A stretch of DNA of 40,912 bases, taken from Mycobacterium sp. (GTDB lineage: Bacteria; Actinomycetota; Actinomycetes; Mycobacteriales; Mycobacteriaceae). The notes under the pieces are model-generated. The model did no database searches and was not told the origin of the DNA. It saw only the letters and a program-made list of their open reading frames with translations. The translations under genes and the position numbers were made by a program. Positions 15,993-24,314 of this stretch are shown piece after piece; the first letter of the stretch is position 1; each line of letters starts with the position of its first letter. The DNA lies in the NCBI GenBank assembly GCA_023264735.1, contig JAHFVD010000066.1, positions 1 to 40,912 of the forward strand. The letters are read 5' to 3'.

Positions 15993-17156
15993 ATGGTCGG
16001 CACGCGCTTCTATTTCGACGTCGGCAACTACGTCACGATGCTGCGATTGGTCCGCGCCGAGTCCGACAAGGCGCGGCGCCGAAAGCTGCTTGCGGCGTTC
16101 CTCATCGGCGTTCCGGTGATGGCTGCCGTCCACGCCGTCTGCTTCGCGCTGGATCCGCTGCTGTTCGGATCGCTGCGGCGCACCGAAGTCCGCGAACCCG
16201 TCTTCTCCGTCGGGCATGCCCGCAGCGGAACCACCTACCTGCATCGCCTGATGGCTTCCGACGAGCGATTCAGCGTCGTCTTGATGTATGAGATGTTCTT
16301 CCCATCGCTGCTGGAGAAGCGACTGTTGCGGCTGCTGTTCCGCGCCGACGAGACGCTGTTCGGAAAGCGGTTGCGCCACAAGATCGATGCGCTCGAGGAA
16401 CGCACCTTCGCCGAGACCAACGATATGCATCGCACCGGGTTCTTCGCCGCTGAGGAGGACGACTTTCTGCTGACCTGGTCGCTGGGGTCGGGGTTCTGGA
16501 TCGTGCTGTTCCCTTACCTCGGCGAGTTGGACTTCTATCACGTCGACCGCTGGAGTGAGCGCAAGCGCAGACGTCTGATGACGTTCTACAAAGAGTGCGT
16601 GCGGCGCCAGCTGGCCCTCAACGGCGGCGGCACGCACCTGAGCAAGAACCCGACCTTCTGCGGGCGCGTCGAGTCACTCATCGAGACCTTTCCCGACGCG
16701 AAATTCATTGTGCCGATGCGCAATCCCTACGAGACGATCCCGAGCCTGCTCAAGATGCTGCAGACCAGCTGGGCCCTGCAGGGCCGCGACGACCGCCTCA
16801 TCGGAGAGTCGTTGCGGATCTTGGCCGATCAGTCGTTCGATGCCTACACCCATCCGCTGGACGTACTGGCCCGCCATCCCGAGATCCGTTCGTGCATCGT
16901 CGACTACCGAGATCTGGTCGAGCAGCCGGCAACCACGATGGGCCGGGTGTACGACGAACTGGACCTCGACATGCCAGCGTCGGTGGCCGCCGCGGTCAGC
17001 GCCTCCCGCGGTCAGGGCCACGAAACGACGCACCGCTACAGCCTCGAGGAATTCGGCCTCGACCCACAGGCGATCCACGTCAGGCTGGCAACCCTTTTCG
17101 ACCAGTTCGGCTGGTCAGAAGAAGGCGAAGAAGGAGAACACGCACGTGCCAACTGA
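15993..17156 (+). CDS. PAPS-dependent sulfotransferase family protein
   Basis: The 387-residue protein has the sulfotransferase fold. The 5'-phosphosulfate loop is FSVGHARSGTTYLHR (residues 71-85), and the 3'-phosphate motif is in FIVPMRNPYETIPSLL near residue 240. A hydrophobic segment at about 32-52 may bind the membrane. THLSKNPTFCGRVESLIE is the usual intervening motif of the mycobacterial branch. The donor would be PAPS; the acceptor may be a lipid, sterol or glycan hydroxyl, and cannot be read. The next gene (DUF1214) overlaps it by 11 bases, so they act together or at least are co-expressed. This pairing recurs in mycobacteria, from memory. Confidence 0.88.
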   Translation: MVGTRFYFDVGNYVTMLRLVRAESDKARRRKLLAAFLIGVPVMAAVHAVCFALDPLLFGSLRRTEVREPVFSVGHARSGTTYLHRLMASDERFSVVLMYEMFFPSLLEKRLLRLLFRADETLFGKRLRHKIDALEERTFAETNDMHRTGFFAAEEDDFLLTWSLGSGFWIVLFPYLGELDFYHVDRWSERKRRRLMTFYKECVRRQLALNGGGTHLSKNPTFCGRVESLIETFPDAKFIVPMRNPYETIPSLLKMLQTSWALQGRDDRLIGESLRILADQSFDAYTHPLDVLARHPEIRSCIVDYRDLVEQPATTMGRVYDELDLDMPASVAAAVSASRGQGHETTHRYSLEEFGLDPQAIHVRLATLFDQFGWSEEGEEGEHARAN

Positions 17157-18456
17157 TCACGGTGCCGGCGAGCTGCGCGCGGCCTGGGACGACCTGATCA
17201 CCACCCTGGGCCGGGCCCGCGACGCCGTCGACTCCGAGGCACTGCACGCTCCCCCGGCCAGCGAGCGCAGCCTGGCCGAGGGATACCGCTACCTGCTCGG
17301 CTTCACGTTCGCGGCCATCGAACGTTCCTTCTTCGAGGACCCGGCGTTTCCCTATTTCCGGCGGGCGATCCAGCCCGTCGACAAGGCCACCATCGACAAC
17401 GCCGACGCGCTGTACCTGTCCGCGGCCATCGACGGCGAGGCGACCTACCGGATCCGCGGCAGGCTGCTGCCGAAAGCGCCGCAATACCTCATCTTCGAGA
17501 CACACACCGCCTACGCCGGGGACTCGGGCAGCCTGATGGAGCTCAGCCCGGCGCATCGCATGATCACCGGGTCCTTGGACAGCGACGAGTTACGGGTCGA
17601 CGATGACGGATCCTTCGAGATCCTCGTGGGCCCGGAACCGCCGTCCGGCTATGACGGCAACTTCGTGGCCAGCCGGCGGGTCACCGACAACGGCGCCGGC
17701 ACGGCCCGATACCTCATCGTGCGCGTCCTGTTTCACGACTGGGCGACCGAAGCATGCCCCGATCTGCAGATCGTGCAGATCGGCCGGGACGGGCAACACC
17801 CGGCACCGATCGACACCCCCGGCGCCGCGAGCAGGATGCGCCGCGTCGGTGAGATCGTCGAGGGCCAGATGAAATTCTGGAACGAGTTCTACGACGTCAT
17901 CCTGGAGGCCCACGGCGACCGCAACGGTGACGGGGTGACGTTCATGCCGCGCAACGGATTGAACGCACCTGCCCGAGCCAACCTGGCCACCGGGGGTGGG
18001 CAGAACACCAATGTCTACGCCGGCGGGGTGTTCGACCTGGCACCTGACGAGGCGCTGCTGATCGAGGCCACCGTCCCCGTCGAACCCGCCTACAGCGGAT
18101 TCCACCTGAGCAACCTGTGGGGTGAGTCGCTGGACTACGCCAATCATCAGTCCAGCCTCAACGGCTTTCAGGCCGAACCCGACGACGACGGTGTGGTCCG
18201 CTACGTCGTTGCCGCCCGCGACCCGGGTGTGCCGAACTGGCTGGACACCACCGGGCTGCAGAAAGGCTTCACCAGTTTTCGGTGGACATACTCGCAAGAT
18301 CCCGAGCACCTGCCCGAAATCGCCGTCAGCACAGTGCAACTCGACGACCTTCGTGGGCTTCTTCCTGCGACCACCCGCGTTGTCTCACCAGAGCAGCGCG
18401 CCGCGCAGATCGCCATCCGCCAAGCCCATGTGCAGCGCAGGTATCGGCAGTACTGA
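17146..18456 (+). CDS. DUF1214 domain protein paired with the sulfotransferase
   Basis: The 436-residue product starts at GTG 17146 behind AAGGAGA, inside the end of the sulfotransferase gene. The C-terminal third has the DUF1214 pattern, including DYANHQSSLNGFQ, the YVVAARDPGVPNWLDTTGL motif near residue 370 and a final FRWTYSQDPEHLPEIAVSTV stretch. The N-terminal part (LAEGYRYLLGFTFAAIERSFF) is helical. No signal peptide or membrane segment is clear. DUF1214 has no proven reaction known to me. The overlap argues for a joint role with the sulfotransferase, perhaps substrate handling. It ends three bases from the convergent lhgO stop. Confidence 0.82.
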   Translation: MPTDHGAGELRAAWDDLITTLGRARDAVDSEALHAPPASERSLAEGYRYLLGFTFAAIERSFFEDPAFPYFRRAIQPVDKATIDNADALYLSAAIDGEATYRIRGRLLPKAPQYLIFETHTAYAGDSGSLMELSPAHRMITGSLDSDELRVDDDGSFEILVGPEPPSGYDGNFVASRRVTDNGAGTARYLIVRVLFHDWATEACPDLQIVQIGRDGQHPAPIDTPGAASRMRRVGEIVEGQMKFWNEFYDVILEAHGDRNGDGVTFMPRNGLNAPARANLATGGGQNTNVYAGGVFDLAPDEALLIEATVPVEPAYSGFHLSNLWGESLDYANHQSSLNGFQAEPDDDGVVRYVVAARDPGVPNWLDTTGLQKGFTSFRWTYSQDPEHLPEIAVSTVQLDDLRGLLPATTRVVSPEQRAAQIAIRQAHVQRRYRQY

Positions 18457-18459
18457 CGA

Positions 18460-19662
18460 TCAGCCGGTGACCCGGTCGACCAGTTCGCGCGCCAACGCGA
18501 ACGCCGACGTGGCGGCCGGCGACGGTGCGTTGCGCACATGGGAGATGTGACCGTCGCGGGAGATGACGAAGTCGTCGACCAGGGCACCGTCCCGGCCGAC
18601 CGCCTGCGCGCGCACGCCGGCGTGCGAGCTGCCGTCCAGATCGGCCAGCGTCAGGCCGGGCATATAGCGTGCGGCCGCGGTGACGAACGCCCGACGGCTG
18701 GCAGCCATCCGGACCTCGTCGACGCCCACCCGCCAGTACCGGCGGGCCACCCGCCAGGTGCCGGGCCAGGTCAGCGTCTCCCAGGAGTCCCGAACACTCA
18801 ACCGGCGCAACGCATATGCGTCACGGGCGCCGACCATCATCGCAGTCGGGCCAAGCGTCACATCGCCGGTGATGTGCTTGGTGATGTGCACCCCCAGGAA
18901 CGGCAGCTCGGGATTGGGCACCGGGTAGATCATCCCGTTCAGCCGTGGCTGCTCGGTGGGTTTCAGTCCGAGATAGGCGCCGCGGAACGGGACGATCTGA
19001 GGCTCGCGCGGCGCACCGGCGCGGCGGGCGAGCCGGTCGGACCACAGACCGGCGCATGCGATGACAGTCCGCGCGCGCACCGGACCGTTGGCGGTGTGGA
19101 CGACAGGGTTCTCGGCGCCGTCGATCGCGCTGACCGCGGCGCCGAAGCGGACTGCTACCCCCGCGGTCGTGAGCTCGTCGACCAGCGCCTGTGCCACCGC
19201 CGGATAGTCGACGATGCCGGTATTCGGTGCGTGAAGTGCCTGCAGTCCAATGGCATTGGGCTCGATCTCGGCGATCTCCTGGGCGCCGATCCGACGCAGC
19301 CCTGGAACGTCATTGGCGATGCCCCGCGCCTGCAGGTCGTCGAGGCGGCCCAACTCGTCGGGCGACACCGCGACGATCAGCTTGCCGCATCGTTCATGAC
19401 GGATGGCGTTGTGCTGGCAGTACTCGTACATCAGCCGGGCGCCCTCGACGCACAACCGGGCCTTGAGTGATCCCGGCTGGTAGTAGATCCCGCCGTGGAT
19501 GACCCCCGAGTTGTGGCCGGTCTGGTGGCGTGCCGGACCGTCCTCGCGCTCGAGGACCGCCACCGAATCAGTGGGGCGGCGCAGGGTCCACTCCCGGGCC
19601 ACGGCCAGGCCGACGATGCCCGCACCGACGACCACCAGGTCATGTGTGGTAGGAGAAGCCAT
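18460..19662 (-). CDS. lhgO: L-2-hydroxyglutarate oxidase (FAD-dependent)
   Basis: The 400-residue protein has an N-terminal FAD Rossmann motif (VVVGAGIVGLA, residues 10-20) and the hallmarks of LhgO/L2HGDH: ARHQTGHNSGVIHGGIYYQP near residue 45, GIVDYPAVAQAL near 165 and a C-terminal GVRAQAV-DGALVDDFVI stretch. It oxidises L-2-hydroxyglutarate to 2-oxoglutarate, a metabolite-repair step, passing electrons to oxygen or the respiratory chain. ATG 19662 is five bases after the MscS stop, so it shares the minus-strand operon with the channel and cyclase. That pairing has no obvious metabolic logic. Confidence 0.88.
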   Translation of the reverse strand: MASPTTHDLVVVGAGIVGLAVAREWTLRRPTDSVAVLEREDGPARHQTGHNSGVIHGGIYYQPGSLKARLCVEGARLMYEYCQHNAIRHERCGKLIVAVSPDELGRLDDLQARGIANDVPGLRRIGAQEIAEIEPNAIGLQALHAPNTGIVDYPAVAQALVDELTTAGVAVRFGAAVSAIDGAENPVVHTANGPVRARTVIACAGLWSDRLARRAGAPREPQIVPFRGAYLGLKPTEQPRLNGMIYPVPNPELPFLGVHITKHITGDVTLGPTAMMVGARDAYALRRLSVRDSWETLTWPGTWRVARRYWRVGVDEVRMAASRRAFVTAAARYMPGLTLADLDGSSHAGVRAQAVGRDGALVDDFVISRDGHISHVRNAPSPAATSAFALARELVDRVTG

Positions 19663-19667
19663 GTCGC

Positions 19668-21083
19668 TCAATCGATATCGACATCGCTGGCTTGGTCGAT
19701 CGCCCGAAGCACGTGGGCGCGGCGCTCGTCGATGGTTCGGCCCAGCTCCTGCAGCAGTAACGGATTGCGCTGGACGAGATCGGCGATCATCTCCCGCCCG
19801 ACGTAGACCACCGCGACTTCGCCGACGGCGTACGCCGTTCCGAGCACCCGCTGACGGGTCAACGTCGACTGGCCCATGAACGAGCCTTCGTCCTGGGTCC
19901 ACGCGACAACCTCAGAGCCGTCTTCGAGATTCGCGGTCATCTGGACGGTGCCGGACAGGACGAACATCATTCCGCCGGGGACCTCACCGGCCCGCTGGAT
20001 GCGCTCGCCGTCACCGTAAAGCTCGATCTTTGCGTGTTCGATCAGCTCCTGATGCTCGTCATGACTGAGCCGGAAGGTCGGACCCACGACCTTGCTGATG
20101 CCCTCTGCGACGAGTTCCGGACTTGAGAACGTGTCCTCCGCCTCGTCGAGATGCAGACCGTCTCGCCGCGCGGAGTACCAGATCCACCTCAGGAACATCG
20201 CCTTCGCCTTACCGTCCTCGCCGGGCGACTTCAGCGGGATCTTCGTCTTGTACTGCATGCCACCGAACGGCACGGTGCTGGGCTTGCGGTTCGGGTCGCA
20301 CAGCGGAAGTTCAGATGCGGCGCGGGTCAGCATGGCGCACACCCGGTCTGGCGGGTCGTCGTGGGCGAACACGGTCATCACCTCGACCACGTGTTTCCCG
20401 TCCGGGCGGCTCAAGTTGGTAAACGACGCACTGGCCAGGACCGAGTTCGGGGTGATTTGCAGCCCGGTGCCGGTCTCGAGATGGATGGCGCGCCAGTTCA
20501 CTTCGACGACGCGCCCCTTCGCCTGCGGCGTCTCGATCCAGTCCCCGATCTTGAACGGCTGCTCGAAGAGCATCAGCAGGCCGGAGATGATCTGCCCGAC
20601 CGAGTTCTGCAGCGTCAAACCGACGACGATCGACGTGATTCCCAGCGCGGTGAACAATCCTTTGACGTTCGCGCCCCAGATGTAGGCGAAGATCAAGGCG
20701 ACGCCGACAGCGATCAAGACAAAGCGTGACACGTCCAGAAAGATCGACGGCATGCGCTTGCGCCAGGAGCCGTCGGGTGCACTCTGGAACAGCGCCGCAT
20801 TGACGCCGGACAGCATCAACACCAGTACGACGAATGCGACGAGCGTGCCGACCACCCGCACCGAAGTGGCGTGCGCCGGTATCTGATTGGCCTCCAGCAT
20901 CAGCAGCAGCAGCGCAGCCAACGGGAACAGGTAGTTGCGCAGGATCGTCACTGGCCGCAGCAACGCGCTGTGTTTGCGCTGCAGCGCGTGCTGCCATTCG
21001 GTGAATATGACCAAGCCCAGCGGCAGTCCGAACGCAATGCCGACCGCCCAGTAGAACCACGCCGAGGAGAACACGCCGGCCAT
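19668..21083 (-). CDS. MscS-type mechanosensitive channel with C-terminal cNMP-binding domain
   Basis: The 471-residue protein has four predicted membrane helices before the pore region; the pore helix and following beta domain are seen in GLFTALGITSIVVGLTLQNS and QIISGLLMLFEQPFKIGDWI (about 141-182). A cyclic-nucleotide (Crp/cNMP) domain spans about 345-455, with YGDGERIQRAGEVPGGMMFV, LSGTVQM and GSFMGQSTLTRQRVLGTAYA. It should open on membrane tension with nucleotide modulation. The first base of its ATG is the last base of the cyclase gene's stop (TGATG), which points to coupled translation. The arrangement resembles Rv2434c/Rv2435c of M. tuberculosis as I recall it. The phosphate-binding Arg of the cNMP pocket is not obvious. 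Confidence 0.9.
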   Translation of the reverse strand: MAGVFSSAWFYWAVGIAFGLPLGLVIFTEWQHALQRKHSALLRPVTILRNYLFPLAALLLLMLEANQIPAHATSVRVVGTLVAFVVLVLMLSGVNAALFQSAPDGSWRKRMPSIFLDVSRFVLIAVGVALIFAYIWGANVKGLFTALGITSIVVGLTLQNSVGQIISGLLMLFEQPFKIGDWIETPQAKGRVVEVNWRAIHLETGTGLQITPNSVLASASFTNLSRPDGKHVVEVMTVFAHDDPPDRVCAMLTRAASELPLCDPNRKPSTVPFGGMQYKTKIPLKSPGEDGKAKAMFLRWIWYSARRDGLHLDEAEDTFSSPELVAEGISKVVGPTFRLSHDEHQELIEHAKIELYGDGERIQRAGEVPGGMMFVLSGTVQMTANLEDGSEVVAWTQDEGSFMGQSTLTRQRVLGTAYAVGEVAVVYVGREMIADLVQRNPLLLQELGRTIDERRAHVLRAIDQASDVDID

Positions 21084-23290
21084 CAGCGACGCTCCGCCAG
21101 TTGCCAGATCGGTTGGGCTTCACCGTCGACCGAGACGCTGCCCGCCGAATCGAATTCCAGGGACTCCTGCAGCGCGTCGTAGACGCTGGAGGTCACATAG
21201 ATTCCGGGTTGGGGCGAGCCGTCTTTGATCTGATGGGCCAGATTGACGACGGCGCCCCACATGTCGTAAACGACCGACGGCCGGCCCAGCAACCCGCTGC
21301 TGACAGAGCCAGTATCAATGCCGGCGCGGACCCGCAGGTCGTTGCCGGTCTCGCTGTTGAACCGGTCGACGATCTGCTGGCACTCCATCGCGAAATCCAC
21401 TGTCCTACGGACGTTGTCCAGTCTGGGAACGGTAAGGCCACAACTCGCGAGGTAGCCGTTACGCACCGTGTGGACCGTTTCCATGCCGAGGTCGTCCGCC
21501 GCGGCGTCGATCTGGCGGATCAGTTCGTTGATCAGCGTCAGGGATTCTTCCGACGTCAGCTCGGCCTGAAGTCGATCGAGCCCGATGATGTCGGCGAAAA
21601 TGACGGTGACATTGGGATGCTCGACGGAGATGGTTTCCTCGCCCTGCTTATAGCGCTCGGCGAGCGCGTCGGGCATCAGCGAGCGCAAGAGGTCGTCGTT
21701 CTCTTTGCGTTGCTGATTGATCAAGTCTTCCTTGACCGTCAGACTGCGGCCCATCTCGTTGAATGCCTCTGTCAAATCACCGATCTCGTCGCGAGTCTCA
21801 ACCGGGATGGCGACGTTGTAATCACCGGCGCTGATCCGCTGCGCGCCTGATTCCAGGCGTCTGATCGGCCGGACGAAAATCTGCGCCAGATAGATCGCCA
21901 GAAGGCACACCAGGAAGATGATGCCGGTCGTCACCAGCACCAGGGCCTTGCTGAAGGACGACTCGCGGGCGAACGCCTCGTCTGTGGTCACTTTCGCGAC
22001 GATGGACCAGTGCAGGTCCGAGTCCTTGATCACCAGGGGCGCGTAAGCCTGCAACGTGTTCTGGCCGAGATAATCCTTGGTGATTATCGTTCCCGTCTCA
22101 CCCCTTTGGGCGTTGACAGTGGCCGCCGACGTCATCTTCTGGATCAGTGTGGTGCCACCCTGCCGGATCGCCATCTCTGCGATGTCCGGCGGGGTACCGG
22201 CCGCGACGACCGCGGCCTTGTATTCCTGCGGATTCTCCAGGAACAGCCGCGAATCCGAGCGCATCAAGTCATCAGGGCCTGCCAAGACCGTCTCGCCGGT
22301 GTCACCCATCCCCGACTGCTGCCACTGCTGGTCGAAGGTCATCAGCCGGTTGATCTTCGTGATCGGGAACTGCAGCGCCAGAACCCCTTCGGTGCGGCCA
22401 TCCTTGACCAGCGGCGCCACCATCCACGCAGTCGGCTGCATTTCGGCCGGTTGATAGAACTCGAAGTCGGTGAAGCCGACGTAGTTGACGGCGTTGGCCG
22501 ACATCGCCTTCAGGTACGCCTCGTGGAGCTTGGATCCGGCATACGGGCCGTCGATGATGTTCGTCCCGAGATCGACGTCCTTGTACGCGCTGTAGACCAC
22601 ATTGCCGCGGCCGTCGATGAGTAACGCGTCTTCGAACTCGAACCTCGTCACGATCTGCCGAAAGAAGTTCTGGTAGCGGGCATTTGCGGCCGACCACTGA
22701 CTGCCATCGTGGGCGTCGTCGATGGTGATCGCCACGTCATCGTTCTGCCGCACCGCGGTGTAGTTCGCTTGTAGGTACCGCTCCGCGGGCGTTGCCGGCA
22801 ACAGTGCGCCCGCGTCGAGTTTGGTGCCGCTGTACTGCTCGACCTCTTTGACGAAGGTCTTGCTGTAGTAGTCGGTGATGCTCTGCCACTGGGCCGGACT
22901 GACCGAAGCATTGTTCAGCTGGTCGAAGCCGGCGGTGAACGCCTCGAGGGCATTCAGTGCGACCCCGCCCTGGGTGTAGATGATCAGTGAATTTCTCAGG
23001 TCGTTGACCTGGGCGGTGAGAGCGCGGGTCTGCGATTCCCTGACCTCGGTGAGGCGATTGAACACGGCTTCCCGGATCGACGTGCGCCCCGCGTGGAATG
23101 CGATGCCGCCGATCACCGCCGAAGCCAGCATGCTGCACAGCACCATCATCAGGATCAGCTTGGACATGATGCTGACGTGCGCGAGCAGCCGACGACGGCG
23201 GAAACGCTCCAGCCGAGTTCGTGGTCGGTCGGCCGCCGGGGCCTGCTCGCTGACCGCCTCGGCAGCGTCTTGGTCAGACACCTGCGTCAT
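21083..23290 (-). CDS. Membrane sensor with dCache-like, HAMP and degenerate class III cyclase domains
   Basis: The 735-residue protein starts at ATG 23290, six bases after AAGGGA. Order: helix 1 (about 42-66), a large extracellular sensor (67-440), helix 2 (446-470), HAMP (about 470-520) and a class III nucleotidyl cyclase domain (about 555-735). In that domain the first metal Asp (D567, FADIIGL), D676 and N683 (YDMWGAVVNLA) remain. The substrate Lys is T605, the second metal Asp is N611 (HTVRNGYL in place of KTIGDxYM), and the transition-state Arg is Q687. This suggests little or no cyclase activity, perhaps a nucleotide-sensing or structural role. The MscS-cNMP gene follows with a one-base overlap. 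Confidence 0.88.
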   Translation of the reverse strand: MTQVSDQDAAEAVSEQAPAADRPRTRLERFRRRRLLAHVSIMSKLILMMVLCSMLASAVIGGIAFHAGRTSIREAVFNRLTEVRESQTRALTAQVNDLRNSLIIYTQGGVALNALEAFTAGFDQLNNASVSPAQWQSITDYYSKTFVKEVEQYSGTKLDAGALLPATPAERYLQANYTAVRQNDDVAITIDDAHDGSQWSAANARYQNFFRQIVTRFEFEDALLIDGRGNVVYSAYKDVDLGTNIIDGPYAGSKLHEAYLKAMSANAVNYVGFTDFEFYQPAEMQPTAWMVAPLVKDGRTEGVLALQFPITKINRLMTFDQQWQQSGMGDTGETVLAGPDDLMRSDSRLFLENPQEYKAAVVAAGTPPDIAEMAIRQGGTTLIQKMTSAATVNAQRGETGTIITKDYLGQNTLQAYAPLVIKDSDLHWSIVAKVTTDEAFARESSFSKALVLVTTGIIFLVCLLAIYLAQIFVRPIRRLESGAQRISAGDYNVAIPVETRDEIGDLTEAFNEMGRSLTVKEDLINQQRKENDDLLRSLMPDALAERYKQGEETISVEHPNVTVIFADIIGLDRLQAELTSEESLTLINELIRQIDAAADDLGMETVHTVRNGYLASCGLTVPRLDNVRRTVDFAMECQQIVDRFNSETGNDLRVRAGIDTGSVSSGLLGRPSVVYDMWGAVVNLAHQIKDGSPQPGIYVTSSVYDALQESLEFDSAGSVSVDGEAQPIWQLAERR

Positions 23291-23459
23291 AGGCATCCCT
23301 TCGCCCGCCACGACCCGAAAGGCACGAGTCACCGAGCAGATTACCGCACGATGTGACGAATGAGGCTGCTGTGGTCAGTGGTGAATTTGGTGATGTCGCG
23401 GCCCGCCCAGCGGTACGCCTGGTTGCCACGTCAGCCGCCGCGATGTTCGGATAACACCC

Positions 23460-24314
23460 GTGGATACGACATACGAGGGCACGCGGCGCGAGATCTCCAC
23501 CGAGAAGGGCGTTCTGCGTTACCACGAGGCCGGCGAAGGCCCCGTTCTGCTGCTGTTGCACGGCTCCGGACCTGGGGTTACCGGCTGGCGCAACTTCCGC
23601 GGCAACCTGGCCTTGTTCGCCGAGCACTACCGGTGCCTGGTGCTGGAGTTCCCCGGTTTCGGGGTCAGCGACGATTTCGGCGGGCACCCGATGCTGGACG
23701 CGCAGGCGGCGGTGCCGGCCTTCGTCGACGCCCTCGGCCTGGAGAAGGTCGACGTGATCGGCAACTCGATGGGTGGCGGCGTCGGCATCAACTTCGCGAT
23801 CAACTTTTCCGACCGGATCGGCAAGCTGGTGACCATCGGCGGTATCGGCACGAACATCTTCAGCTCGGGCCCCAGTGAGGGCATCCGGCTGCTGCAGGAA
23901 TTCACCGAGGACCCCACCCGGCAGCGGCTCGTCGACTGGCTCAACTCGATGGTCTACGACCCCGCGCTGGTGACCGAACAGCTCATCGAGGAGCGGTGGG
24001 CGCTGGCCACCGATCCCGAGACCCTGGCCAGTGCGCGCCGCATGTACGGCAAGGCCGCCTTCGCGGCGATGACGAAGATGATGCGCAACGCCGATTTCCC
24101 GCTGCCGTGGGCGACCATGCACAAGGTGAAGGCGCCGACCCTGTTGACGTGGGGCCGTGATGACCGGGTCAGCCCGCTGGACATGGCGCTGATCCCGATG
24201 CGCACCATCCCCAACGCCGAGCTGCACGTGTTCCCCAACTGCGGACACTGGGTGATGATCGAGGCCAAGCAGGCCTTCGAGAGCACGGTGTTGGGCTTCC
24301 TGCAGCGGGATTAG
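23460..24314 (+). CDS. Meta-cleavage product C-C hydrolase (HsaD/BphD-like alpha/beta hydrolase)
   Basis: The 284-residue protein (GTG start) has the oxyanion signature HGSGPGVTGWRNFRGNL (34-50) typical of meta-cleavage product hydrolases. The triad is S103 (GNSMGG), D235 (WGRDDRVSPLD) and H263 (NCGHW). These enzymes hydrolyse the C-C bond of ring-opened catechols; HsaD does so in steroid ring A/B degradation. HsaA-like and HsaC-like genes lie about 1.5 kb downstream on the same strand, separated by a broken monooxygenase gene on the other strand. Its stop overlaps that of the pseudogene by four bases. Exact substrate is inferred. Confidence 0.88.
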   Translation: MDTTYEGTRREISTEKGVLRYHEAGEGPVLLLLHGSGPGVTGWRNFRGNLALFAEHYRCLVLEFPGFGVSDDFGGHPMLDAQAAVPAFVDALGLEKVDVIGNSMGGGVGINFAINFSDRIGKLVTIGGIGTNIFSSGPSEGIRLLQEFTEDPTRQRLVDWLNSMVYDPALVTEQLIEERWALATDPETLASARRMYGKAAFAAMTKMMRNADFPLPWATMHKVKAPTLLTWGRDDRVSPLDMALIPMRTIPNAELHVFPNCGHWVMIEAKQAFESTVLGFLQRD

